Positions 34,981-45,338 of a DNA stretch of 64,000 nucleotides are shown here, one piece after another (the stretch's first letter is position 1; each line of letters opens with the position of its first letter). The notes under the pieces are model-generated. The model was not told where the DNA came from. It ran no database searches and was given only the letters and a program-made list of their open reading frames with translations. Origin of the DNA: Cunninghamia lanceolata (taxonomy: Eukaryota; Streptophyta; Pinopsida; Cupressales; Cupressaceae); contig BSBN01000849.1 in assembly GCA_027924645.1 (NCBI GenBank), positions 11,488,001 to 11,552,000 on the forward strand. The letters are read 5' to 3'. The translations under genes were made by a program, and so were the position numbers.

Positions 34981-35250
34981 TTTGGATTTTTTTTTGGATT
35001 TTTAAAATGTTTTGATTATTTTTGTTTAGATTTTTGAAATGTTTTGAGTTTTCTTGGATTTTGACATTTTTTGATTTTTTTTGTGTTTTTTGAAATGTTT
35101 TGATTTTTTTGGATTTTTAAAAATGTTTTGATTTATTTGGACTTTGAGACATTTTAATTTTTTTTGTGTTTTTGAAATGTTTTGATTTTTTTGGATTTTT
35201 GAAAATGTTTTAATTTTTTTGTATTTTTGAAAATGTTTTGAGGTGGCATT
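34981..35250. repeat. T-rich short tandem-like repeats
   Basis: Irregular repeats of TTTTTTGGATTTTTGAAATG (about 25-35 bp units) on the plus strand. An earlier patch of the same unit lies at 34365-34540 inside the TTGATT tract. Confidence 0.75.
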
Positions 35251-36319
35251 GGATGATAATTTGGGTAGCATTTATGTTAGATAGCAATGACAAGGGAAGA
35301 CCAAGTCTAGGTGCAAGGAGGAGGTAGGATGAGATAAATGGATAAAAGGGGGGGCGATAGGATGGGAGACTCATGATAAATGGATGTGTAAAAGGATAAG
35401 CAATGGATGGAATGGATGTACACGTAAGAGAGCAAGGATGTGATCTCCAAAGTCTATGTTGCATAGGAATAACATGCACCATTCTAAGTGGTAATACTTA
35501 GGATTTTACATGACAAAAGCTTATGACAATAGGGTGATGGGATCATTTGGAAAGGATGAGGTATATCAAGAGTTTCTCCAAAGCATGTTTCAACATTTTG
35601 CCTCCATATCTTTATCAAGATCAAAAGGAGGAAGGGAGGATGAATGGACTCAATAGGATGGGTATATGGGTGTAATGGATAAGGATGCTAAGATAGGATA
35701 TGATAGGATGGAAGTGATTGTGTGGTATGGATGAGACAACGTGTTCCCAAGTGTAAGTGACATAGAAGATCAACCTACACATGAGGCCTGTTTGCCAGGT
35801 TTTCATCATGGTACTTATCAAAGGTACCACCAAAGGTAATTTTCACCATTGGACAAAGGGATTTCTCTTTACTATTTTGATTTTTTTTTTTGAATATTTG
35901 GATGGGGTAGGTGGATATGGACAAGAGGGACTCAAGCATCTAGTTCCATGAAAGGTGATAGTTCCATTAGAGATGGATGTCATTGCAAGGACCATGTCGA
36001 ATGCCAATATGCTCATAGATGTTGGTAAGGGATTGGATGAGAGGGAGATGGAGTAGGTAGATAGTGGATTATGAAAGGTTCATGCATAGATGAATGGGGG
36101 ATAATGGATTATGAAAGGAATCATAGTGAATTATGATATGGATTATGTAGGACTTATGTAAAAGAATGGATGGAAGATTTATCAAAAAGCATGGACCATA
36201 GGGAAATGATGGGTGAAATATGCAGGATAATGGCTAAAAGATGAGGAGATGGAGGTATGTGGGAATGTTGTGGAATGGAAGGAAACCAAGACCAACGGTT
36301 GCACACGTTGTATTAAACA
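35251..36319. other. LARD-G interior, non-coding
   Basis: Purine-rich plus strand (GGATGG/GGATAGGATG words) with no credible ORF or recognised site. Confidence 0.4.
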
Positions 36320-36396
36320 TTACAACTTTTGATTTGAAGGTGGTGCAGGAACCAATGGATGTGTTTTCTTAGGAGATGGTTCATTGAGTGATTTAG
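36320..36396 (-). pseudogene. C-terminal end of the LARD-G proline-rich ORF
   Basis: When chromovirus C and one TTTAG copy are removed, the minus frame that reads KFMWVPK at 45339 continues here as SLNEPSPKKTHPLVPAP to a TAA at 36320-36322. This shows the ORF was present before the insertion and gives its true end. Confidence 0.6.
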
Positions 36397-38059
36397 TGAT
36401 GCAGAGGTAAAGGTAGTGGTTGTAGAAGTTCACTCAATAAACTTGGTTTTCAAAGCTTCCTTCTTAATGTTTCCAAAGGTGGATTTCTTATAGACCTACA
36501 CAAGGCTTTTTCAGGTGATTTATCTAGCCTAGGACCACACCTAGGTCCACCACACAGGCTACTCAACACTCACCTTGGGGAGTCACTACTCTACCCAAAC
36601 AATCAGCACATTCACCTTCAAGGACAACATTCCACTCCTAACACCTATGCTAGCAGGATCTCCATACAAAAATTGACATAAGATTGTTTAAGACATGGAG
36701 AATAACAAGGTCTTTCACCCCAAAAACTCAAATTCTATGCCAACACTGATAGAGGACAGTAAATTGTGTATGACTATCATAATGACATGATTCTAGGTTG
36801 GCTCATTCCTTATAGCCTAAACATTGATTAAACTAGCATAAATCCTCTACCAACAAGGATCTAAACACAACACGCACCTACCAAGGGCAGGATCAACATG
36901 AATTCACTGAACCAGCACCTCACCTTCATACTTACTCTGTTAGAGAACAAAAATTGTCTTATGACTATCTTAAAGAAACAGTGTTTAAAGAGGATTAAAC
37001 CATGTAACCCAAGAGAATACTTACAACACTAAATACTCATAACTCCATATGATCACCACTTCTCAATGTATAATCCAAATACTCAACATGAATATGTAAT
37101 CCACCCCACACATGCAGAACCATACTATGTTGTTGGAGTTCAGAAACAACAAATTGTCTTTTTCTTGAAAACAAAGGCCTAACTTGAAAGCAATGTGAAA
37201 GAAAATGCATCCAATATGCATGTACAAGGTCCACCCAGTCTTGCACTAGTCAATTTCCACCTGCAAACATAAACTCCACCATATATTTGTTAAAACAAAC
37301 TGACTGTCTTTACTATCATAATACAGTCCACCATCAATTTCTCAACTAGTCACTAGTAAGACTAGCTAGATGCATGCCAAGAGACCTGGAGATTGGAATG
37401 CAGACCTAATCAACAACAAAAACATGAAATGAAATCTTTCTCCTTCCATCCTACTAAAAAATAATGGTGTCTTTCAGAGGACAGAGGAGAAACTATACAT
37501 TTTTCCTCAAAACCTAGCTTTTGGAGGGTTTAGAGCAGTTTTTCCAAATCAATTGGATACTCCCTCTAGAAAAGATGTCAAGAAGGCAAACTAGAATCCA
37601 AATAAAGGTGATTCAATGCATAAACAAATTTCACAACCTTCAAACCTTGTACTAACCATACCACGCCATACCAGATGACTGTCTCCCATAAAAAGTAGAA
37701 AAAACACTGTTTTCACTCCAAAAAACTATTTTTCTCATTCCTCCCGGCATGTTTTATACAATCAAAAAATTTTGAAAAGTTTTTGGAACCTTTCCTCTTC
37801 CCTTCCAACCATACAACTACCCATGAGAGGTAGTGAAACATTGGAAATACTTTTTTCTTTAAAAACACCAAGTTTCTAAAAGGAGAAACCTATAGAATAG
37901 GCCTAAACTAACTCCATATTGGACTAGTCAATTAAATAAACTAAGTCCTTATTACATAGCATGAAAATGGATTTCAAAGCCTTAGGGATAACCAAAATAA
38001 CATGAAGACAAACTAGTAAATAGCCAACAAAATGACTAAACTAGGGAGCTCCTGCACCA
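36397..38059 (-). repeat. chromovirus C 3' LTR
   Basis: 1,663 bp, plus edges TGATGCAGAGG and CTCCTGCACCA. It is very close to the 5' LTR at 43682-45333 (1,652 bp), with scattered substitutions and small indels. Confidence 0.92.
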
Positions 38060-38071
38060 TACTCCCCTTGT
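38060..38071 (-). other. chromovirus C polypurine tract
   Basis: Plus TACTCCCCTTGT, which is ACAAGGGGAGTA on the minus strand, directly before the 3' LTR. Confidence 0.75.
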
Positions 38072-38089
38072 AGGAAGAACTCAAGTCCC

Positions 38090-38479
38090 TTGAGTTGTCA
38101 ACTGTTGAAGTGTTATGCCATGCTTCAAGATATCTGCTTCAGTCATCTAGGTGGCCTCTGAATCAAGAAGATCCTTCCATTTCACCAAGTAGTCTTTATA
38201 GATAGCTCTCCGAGTCTTCTTGACAACCTTGGAATCCAGAATGCGCTCCAACTGTAAAGGTTTGCTTGGAGGCAAATCCTTGATCCAATCAGCATCTTCA
38301 GCCACCACATCTGATCCACTTTCACTAGGCAATGGAGGTTTGAAAGGAAAAAGATCACAAACATTGAAAATTGGAGAGATACCAAGGCCATCTGGTAGCT
38401 CAATCTCATATGCATTTGGACCGAATTTGTGCACTATTTTGCATGGCCCAATCTTCTTCATCAAGAGTTTAGTCACCAA
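38090..38479 (-). pseudogene. chromovirus C integrase tail and chromodomain
   Basis: Minus frame with KKIGPCKIVHKFGPNAYEIE and ISPIFNVCDLFPF (integrase C-terminal, gypsy type), then a chromodomain: ERILDSKVVKK, YKDYLVKWKDL and SEAT followed by TAG where Trp is expected, then MTEADILKHGI. Chromodomains of this kind direct integration to marked chromatin in chromoviruses. It is out of frame with the integrase core because of a 28-bp tandem duplication (38471-38518). Confidence 0.85.
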
Positions 38480-38518
38480 CTTTGAATTGCCATAACTAAG
38501 TCACCAACTTTGAATTGC
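38471..38518. repeat. 28-bp tandem duplication in chromovirus C
   Basis: AGTCACCAACTTTGAATTGC occurs at 38471-38490 and again at 38499-38518. The duplication changes the frame by one base and disconnects the chromodomain from the integrase. Confidence 0.85.
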
Positions 38519-38908
38519 ATTTCTCTTTTCTTCAAATCTGCCTTTTCCTTGTACTTTGTGACTAATTTTTCTAGTTGCAACTTGACTTGATCATGGACTG
38601 TTTTCATGGAGGTAACAAACTCTTCACCAAGTGTGCTTCTTCTATCCCAACCTTGGAGATCCTTCAGCTCAAGTGGCCCTCTTGGATGAAAGCCATAAAC
38701 TATCTCAAAAGGAATTTTACCAGTGCTCCTATTCCTTGAATCATTGTAGGCATATTCAACCTGACTGATAACCAAGTCCCATGCCAAACCATGCTGCTTT
38801 GTAAGGCACCTTAGAAGGTTTCCAAGTGATCTATTAACCACCTCAATCTGACCATCAGTTTATGGATGGTAGGCTGATGAAAAGGACAACTGTATGCCCA
38901 GCTTCTTC
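38480..38908 (-). pseudogene. chromovirus C integrase, second part
   Basis: Contains VVNRSLGNLLRCL and EYAYNDSRNRSTGKIPFEIVYG, the region after the catalytic Glu. It is joined in frame to 39846 upward once the solo LTR and one TCTTC copy are removed (942 bp, a multiple of three). A TAA at 38861-38863 replaces a Gln codon in the TDGQ motif. Confidence 0.87.
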
Positions 38909-39845
38909 TGTAGTTAGGGTAAAATTGCAAATTAGGGCAAATGAATAAACAGTAATGATAAAACCCTAGCAATGCACAATGAAGCACAAGACAACATGAA
39001 ATCAAAATAACAAATGTAAATGCAAACCGATCTCCATGCTATGCTTGATTTATCTCCATTGCTCTTCTCCACCTCGCATGAGCATGCAAGATTTTGAAGG
39101 ATTATTGTTGGAGGAATGTTGGGTGCTCATTTCTGCAGCATAACCTTAAGATGAAGATGATATGAAGATGATAGCTGAAGGATGCAAAGGCTCTAATGAT
39201 ATTTTGACAGAATAATGGTACTTGAAGCTCAATGCATGCTAATGGCTTATGAGGGGGTTGATTTATAGGAAAGGCTTGGTTCAAATGAATGGTTGAGATT
39301 AAAAAGCTAATTGATTGATGTGGACAGCTAGGATTGATTAGGTATTCCCACTCTTCAAGGGAGTTGTAGTCATTTGACAAGTGTCAAGGAGGATAGGGCT
39401 CATGTGTGCTTGTGTACATAAAAAGTACTACATGTGAAAGATATTAAATAAAGTATGTAGTACCACTTATCTTTTTTAAATGAAAGAGGCACACATGTCG
39501 GCTAAATGATAAGATAAATTAATTAAATAAATAAAATTTATTTAATTAATTGGAAAGTCGGCTTATGATGAGAACTTAATTCAAATAAAATATTTGAATT
39601 AGTTGGGATATGAGTTTGATATTAATTAAATAAATAAAATTTATTTAATTAATTGGATAGTGGGATAAGGATGGGATTGAATGGGATTTTAATTAAATAA
39701 ATAAAATTTATTTAATTAATTGGCTAATGGAATAAGTGGGGTTAAGAGTGGGATTTAGGACAAAATACTACATGATGTTTAAGTGATGTTTTTGACAAGG
39801 TGTTGCTAGACATGAACAAAGTTGGGACAAATTTGGGTGTCTACA
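38909..39845 (-). mobile_element. solo LTR of the LARD-G family (TSD TCTTC)
   Basis: 937 bp, plus edges TGTAGTTAGGG and GTGTCTACA, flanked by perfect TCTTC (38904-38908 and 39846-39850). It shares with the LARD-G LTRs the ACCCTAGCA...AATGGAGCAC-like start, the CTCCATTGCTCTTCTC block, the GTTGATTTATAGGAAA block and the GACAAGGTG...GTGTCTACA end. It differs in having three copies of the 16-bp-armed AT palindrome. No internal sequence remains, so it is a product of LTR-LTR recombination. Confidence 0.9.
39517..39722. repeat. triplicated AT-rich palindrome
   Basis: Inverted repeats with arms AATTAATTAAATAAAT / ATTTATTTAATTAATT and a three-base centre lie at 39517-39551, 39621-39654 and 39689-39722. 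Single copies occur in the LARD-G LTRs (32250-32284 and 51113-51147). Confidence 0.85.
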
Positions 39846-40119
39846 TCTTCCACAAGGTCCTCCAGAAGTGACCTACAAACTTAGAATCTCTGTCAGTTAC
39901 AATGGACAATTGTAAACCATGTATCCTTACTACCTCTCTGAAAAAAAGACCTGCAACATGAGATGCATCATTTGTGCATTTACATGGCACAAAATGAGCC
40001 ATCTTGTTGAACCTATCAACAATAACAAACACACTATCCACCCCTCTGGCTATCTTGGGTAACCCAAGCACAAAATCCATGCTGATACTTTCCCAAGGTC
40101 TGCTAGGAATGGGAAGGGG
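39846..40119 (-). pseudogene. chromovirus C integrase core, first part
   Basis: Contains [24 protein letters not shown] (first catalytic Asp region) and [15 protein letters not shown] (second Asp). It ends at the solo-LTR target and continues at 38908. Confidence 0.9.
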
Positions 40120-40968
40120 CTAGTATAGACCTACATTTGAAGACACACCTTTGGCTCTTTGATATATTGCACAACTAGCTACATATTTTCTCACATATGA
40201 TTGCACCTTTGGCCAAAAATAGAACCTTGTGACTTGTTCTAGTGTCTTGTCTAAGCCAAAATGTCCTCCTAAAGAACCATTATGCTTCTCCTTGATGATG
40301 TTGTCCCGCATGGAGCACTTAGGGACACACAACAAATTGCCTTTAAACAAGAGGCCTTCCTGCAAAACAAAATCTGCATACTCTCCATGGAATGTGTTAG
40401 CCAAGTTCACACAAACATCATAAGCCTCTTTGAAATCAAAATCTTCTTTATACAACTCCTTTAAAAAGTCAATACCCATGCTTTCTAACTGGATTTCATG
40501 AATAAGAAGAAACCTCCTACTCAATGCATCAGCCACCTTGTTAGAGACACCTCTTTTGTGCTTAATTGTGAAGGTATAAACTTGTAGCTGTTCCATCCAT
40601 TTAACATGTCTATGGTTCAATTTTTATTGACTGTTAAGAAATCTTAAAGCATGATTGTCAGTAAACACAATAAATTCTTTGGGCAGCAAATAATGTCTCC
40701 ATTTCTTAAGAGCTTGCACCATTGCATAGAGTTCTAAGTCATAGGTAGAATACCTTTGCTTGGCTTCATTCAACTTTTCTGAAAAGAATGCCACTGGATG
40801 TCCTTCTTGGCTGAGAACAGCACCAATAGCTTCCTGACTTGCATCACACTCAACAACAAACACCTTATCAAAATCAGGGAGCACTAAGGTAGGTAACTCA
40901 GCCACCTTTGTTTTCAACAACTCAAAACTATCATCAGCTTCCTTTGTCCATTGGAATCTACATTTGAC
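40120..40968 (-). pseudogene. chromovirus C RNase H and integrase zinc domain
   Basis: RNase H: VECDASQEAIGAVLSQ, YDLELYAMVQALKKWRHYL, FTDNHALRFL and NKVADALSRR. A stop at 40621-40623 (N*K in place of NQK) cuts it. The integrase HHCC-type segment follows (GGHFGLDKT...YFWP...YVASCAIYQRAKG), where the second Cys is now Tyr. Confidence 0.9.
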
Positions 40969-42024
40969 TCAACCCTTGATGGTGTTGAGGATGGGAGCAC
41001 TAATGTGACTAAAACCTCTGATAAACTTCCTATAGAAAGTCACCAATCCATGGAAACTTCTCACATCTCCCACTGTTTTTGGGGTAGGCCAATTGAGAGT
41101 AGCCTCAACCTTAGAAGGATCCATCTTCAAACAACCATTAGAAATGACAAATCCCAAGTATACAAGTTCAGTTTTCATGAACTCACATTTGTCTAAGTTG
41201 ATCATCAATTTGTGCTCATGCAGCTTCTCCAACACCTGACCAACATGCTTCACATGCTCTTCCCTTGTGCTGCTGAAGATTAGTATGTCATCAAGATAAA
41301 CAATAACAAATTTACCAATGAATTCAACTAATACCTCATTCATCAGGCACATATATGTACTTGGTGCATTGCTAAGACCAAATGGCATAACAAGCCATTC
41401 ATAAAGACCTTCATTGGTCTTGAAAGCAGTCTTCCATTCATCTCCCTGTCTAATCTAGATTCGATGATATCCAGATTTCAAATCAATCTTTGAGTAATAG
41501 CATGATCCTCCCAGGTAATCCAAGATATCTTCAATCCTTGGCATTAGGAATCTGTACCTTATGGTGATCTTGTTTATGGCCCTTGAATCTATGCATAGCC
41601 TCTACTTTCCATCCTTCTTAGGAGCAAGTACACTTGGAACTGCACAAGGACTTAGACTCTTCCTAATCAGCCCTTTCTCCAGGAGATCTTGAATTTGCCT
41701 TGCCACCTCTTCATTTTACTATGGAGTCAGCTTGTATGCAGCCTTGTTAGGCAATGTAGCACTGGGTATTAAGTCAATTTGATGACTAATATCCCTTATG
41801 GGTGGTAAGGAGTTGGGAACTTCCTCTACCACAAGGTCTTGATACTTATCTAGAAGTTGTTGTACTTCCAATGGAATCTCCTTCTATTTTTGATCTTGCT
41901 AATCTGATCCACTCTTGGGCTTCATGACTAAGGCATACCCCTGATTGTCATTCTCCTTCAAGATGTTTAGGAACTCATTGCCATTCACCAACATGACACT
42001 GCTATTATTTTCCTTCCCCCTGGG
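40969..42024 (-). pseudogene. chromovirus C reverse transcriptase
   Basis: Shows [13 protein letters not shown], the catalytic [11 protein letters not shown] and [19 protein letters not shown]. The N-terminal half (41389-42020) is in the same frame with several stops, for example near 41456, 41603, 41717 and 41885. It copies element RNA to cDNA. Confidence 0.9.
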
Positions 42025-42408
42025 CTACTCCAACATAGGATCCATCTTGAATGGTCTTCCATTCTTGGTGATGATATAAGTGTTCTTCTCACCATCATGC
42101 TGAGCTTTAACATCATACTGCCATGGGCGGCCAAGAAGCAGGTGACATGCATCCATAGGGATGATTTCACATAGCACTTTGTCCTTGTAGTCACCAATTG
42201 CAAATTCAACCCAAGTTTGTTCCTCCACCATGAAACTTTGGTTCTTGTTTAACCAGGAGATCTTGTGAGGACTAATATGAGGCAGCCTCTTCAACTTGCA
42301 CTTCTCAACCATCTTAGTAGATACCACATTCTCAGTAGACCCTGAATCCACTATGATTTTGCAAAGTTTCCCATAGGCTAGGCCTTGGGTTCTGAAAAGA
42401 TTCTTTCT
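42025..42408 (-). pseudogene. chromovirus C aspartic protease
   Basis: IVDSGSTENVVSTKMVEK has the DSG active site. It is followed by a WLNKNQSFMVEEQ, IPMDACHLLLGRPWQYD layout identical to chromovirus D. It is in frame with gag after a stop near 42411. Confidence 0.9.
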
Positions 42409-43641
42409 CTAAGGGGGCTCTTGCTTCAATGGCATCTTCAACATAGCTATTTTGATCATCATATTCTCTCCATCTAGAATAGGTGCAGAACTTCCCATTG
42501 GTGAATTCACACTTTCACAGTCATCATCTTTCACTAACTGATTTCTCTTCCCACTGTCATGAGAGTTGTTGGCTTTCCCTGGGCATTTGTTCATTGTATG
42601 GCCAACTTGGTTGCAGCCATAACATCTTCCAGTGATGACTCCTGGTCCTCTACCACCTCCACCATTTCTGCCCCCAACATTATGACTTCTCTATCCTCTG
42701 AAGCCTCTTCTATGCTTTGTTTCTGATTGTGTTTCTTGCTGACTATTATTTTTAGTTTTGTTGAACTATCCACGGCCAAAATTACCTCTTCCTCTTTGGT
42801 TTCTGCCACCTCTACCTCTGGCACTTTGTTCACCCTTCCTTCTTAGCTTTTCCTCTGCTCTGGAGGCCAATAAGAAACATTCATCCATTGTCTTTGGTAA
42901 CACTAAACTTATCTCATCTTGCAGATTGTATTTCAATCCATTCAGGTATCTAGCCACCATCCCTTTTTCATCTTCATTATGACTGGCCCTCATACTGAGT
43001 CTATGAAATTCTTCTGTGTAGGCAGCCACATCCATGTCTTTTTGTCTCAGATTTTGAAACCTCCTTATGATTTGAATCTCATAGTCAGGTGGCATGAACT
43101 TGCTTCTAAGCATAGCCACCATTCTGCTCCATTTAGTGATGGGACTCTTTCCAATCTTCTCCCTCTCACTCTACATATAGTTCCACCATACAAGTGCAGA
43201 ACCTCTTAGCCTTGTCTTGGCAAACTTGACCTTTTTGCTATCATTGAACTCCTTGTAATCAAAGAAGTTGCACATAGATTCTATCCAGTCGGTGAGAACA
43301 TCTCCATCCAACTTACCATGAAAGGTAGGTACATCCATCTTGGGATCACCACTATCTCCATGAGCACCCTTAAGTGCATTAAAGAAGGCTTTCTGATCTG
43401 CAGACATATCCTGCTCTAGAGGATCCTCTTCTACCTCTATTTCTTCATTTGTGTCAAAAGAACTTCCCTCTTCTTTGGTCTTGCCCTTAGACTTCTTCTC
43501 TTCTTGCAATTTTGCTTCTTGCAATCTTGCTTCTTGCAGTCTTGCTTCAACCATCTCTTCCACCAACTTCTTGATGGCATCTTGACTCATTGTCTTGGGA
43601 GGCATTGTACTAGCCTTTGTTTCAATTTCCTCTTCTGACAT
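42409..43641 (-). pseudogene. chromovirus C gag, broken
   Basis: Starts at the minus ATG 43641 (MSEEEIETK). A Glu/Lys-rich lead is followed by the gypsy gag core (MDVPTFHGKLDGDVLTDWIE, RLRGSALVWW, then AAYTEEFHRLSMRA and VARYLNGLKYNLQDEI). An Arg/Gly-rich tail and the knuckle CYGCNQVGHTMNKC (about 42580-42625) end it. Stops are at 43171-43173, 42766-42768, near 42691 and near 42411, with no frame change. Confidence 0.9.
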
Positions 43642-43666
43642 ACACTTGCTTCCAATCAGAATATTA

Positions 43667-43678
43667 GCTCTGATGCCA
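43667..43678 (-). other. chromovirus C primer-binding site
   Basis: Plus GCTCTGATGCCA is TGGCATCAGAGC on the minus strand, one base from the initiator-Met consensus. Confidence 0.8.
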
Positions 43679-43681
43679 ATA

Positions 43682-45333
43682 TGATACAGAGGTAAAGGTA
43701 GTGGTTGTAGAAGTTCACTCAATGAACTTGGTTGTCAAAGCTTCCTTCTTAATGTTTCCAAGGGTGGATTGCTTATAGACCTACACAAGGCCTTTTTAGG
43801 TGATTGATCTAGCCTAGGACCACACCTAGGTCCACCACACAGGCTGCTCAACACTCACCTTGGGGAGTCACTACTCTACCCAAACAACCAACACATTCAC
43901 CTTCAAGGACATCATTCTACTCCTAACACCTATGCTAGCAGGATCTCCATACAAAAATTGACATAAGATTGTTTAAGACATGGAGAATAACAAGGTCTTT
44001 GACCCCAAAAACTCAAATTCTATGCCAACACTGACAGAGGACAGTAAACTGTGTATGACTATCATAAAGACAGGATTCTAGGTTGGCTCATTCCTTGTAG
44101 CCTAAACATTGATTAAACCAGCATAACTCTTCTACCAACAAGGATCTAAACACAACATGCACCTACCAAGGGCAGGATCAACATGAATTCACTGACCTAG
44201 TACCTCACCTCCGTACTTACTCTGTCAGAGAACAAAAACTATCTTATGACTATCTTAAAGAAACAGTGTTTAAAGAGGATTAAACCATGTAACCCAAGAG
44301 AATACTTACAACACTAAATACTCATAACTCCATATGATCACCACTTCTCAATGTATAATCCAAATACTCAACATGAATATGTAATCCACCCCACACATGC
44401 AGAACCATACTGTGTTGTTGGAGTTCAAAAACAACAAATTGTCTTTTTCTTGAAAACAAAGGCCTAACTTGAAAGCAATGTGAAAGAAAATGCATCCAAT
44501 ATGCATGTACAAGGTCCACCTAGTCTTGCACTAGTCAATTTCCACCTGCAAACATAAACTCCACCATATATTTGTTAAAACAAACTGACTGTCTTTACTA
44601 TCATAATACAGTCCACCATCAATTTCTCAACTAGTCACTAGTAAGACTAGCTAGATGCGTGCCAAGAGACCTAGAGATTGGAGTGCAGACCTAATCAACA
44701 ATAAAAACATGAAATGAAAGCTTTCTCCTTCCATCCTACTGAAGAATAATGGTGTCTTTCAGAGGACAGAGGAGAAACTATACATTTTTTCTCAAAACCT
44801 AGCTTTTGGAGGGTTTAGAGCAGTTTTTCCAAATCGATTGGATAATCCCTCTACAAAAGATGTCAAGAAGGAAAACTAGACTCCAAAGAAAGGTGATTCA
44901 ATGCATAAGCAAATTTCACAACCTTCAAACCCTGTACTAACCATACCACACTGTACTAGATGACTGTCTCCCACAAACAGCAGAAAAAACACTGTTTTCA
45001 CTCCAAAGAATTATTTTTCTCATTCCTCCTAGCATGTTTTATACAATCAAAAGTTTTTGGAACCTTTCCTCTTCCCTTCCAACCATACAACTACCCATGA
45101 GAGGCAGTGAAACGTTGGAAATACTTTTTTCTTTAAAAACACCAAGTTTCTAAAAGGAGAAACCTATAGAATAGGCCTAAACTAACTCCATATTGGACTA
45201 GTCAATTAAATAAACTAAGTCCTTATTACATAGCATGAAAATGGCTTTCAAAGCCCTAGGGATAACCAAAATAACATGAAGACAAACTAGTAAATAGCCT
45301 ACAAAATGACTAAACTAGGGAGCTCCTGCACCA
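43682..45333 (-). repeat. chromovirus C 5' LTR
   Basis: 1,652 bp, partner of 36397-38059. It is followed on plus by TTTAG and then the LARD-G ORF. Confidence 0.92.
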
Positions 45334-45338
45334 TTTAG

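Larger units (their letters stand above)
36397..45333 (-). mobile_element. chromovirus C: Ty3/gypsy element nested in LARD-G (TSD TTTAG)
   Basis: 8,937 bp, minus strand, flanked by perfect TTTAG (36392-36396 and 45334-45338). LTRs at 36397-38059 and 43682-45333. The primer site is plus 43667-43678 and the purine tract plus 38060-38071. The domain order is gag, protease, RT, RNase H, integrase, chromodomain, which is gypsy order. Coding runs in one frame from 43641 to about 38480 apart from nonsense codons, then shifts by a local duplication. A solo LTR (38909-39845) sits in the integrase. Confidence 0.94.

Noticed and set aside
36397..45333. The two LTRs of chromovirus C as unrelated repeats
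   Set aside because: They have equal ends, equal lengths within 11 bp and a perfect TTTAG duplication outside, so they are one element.
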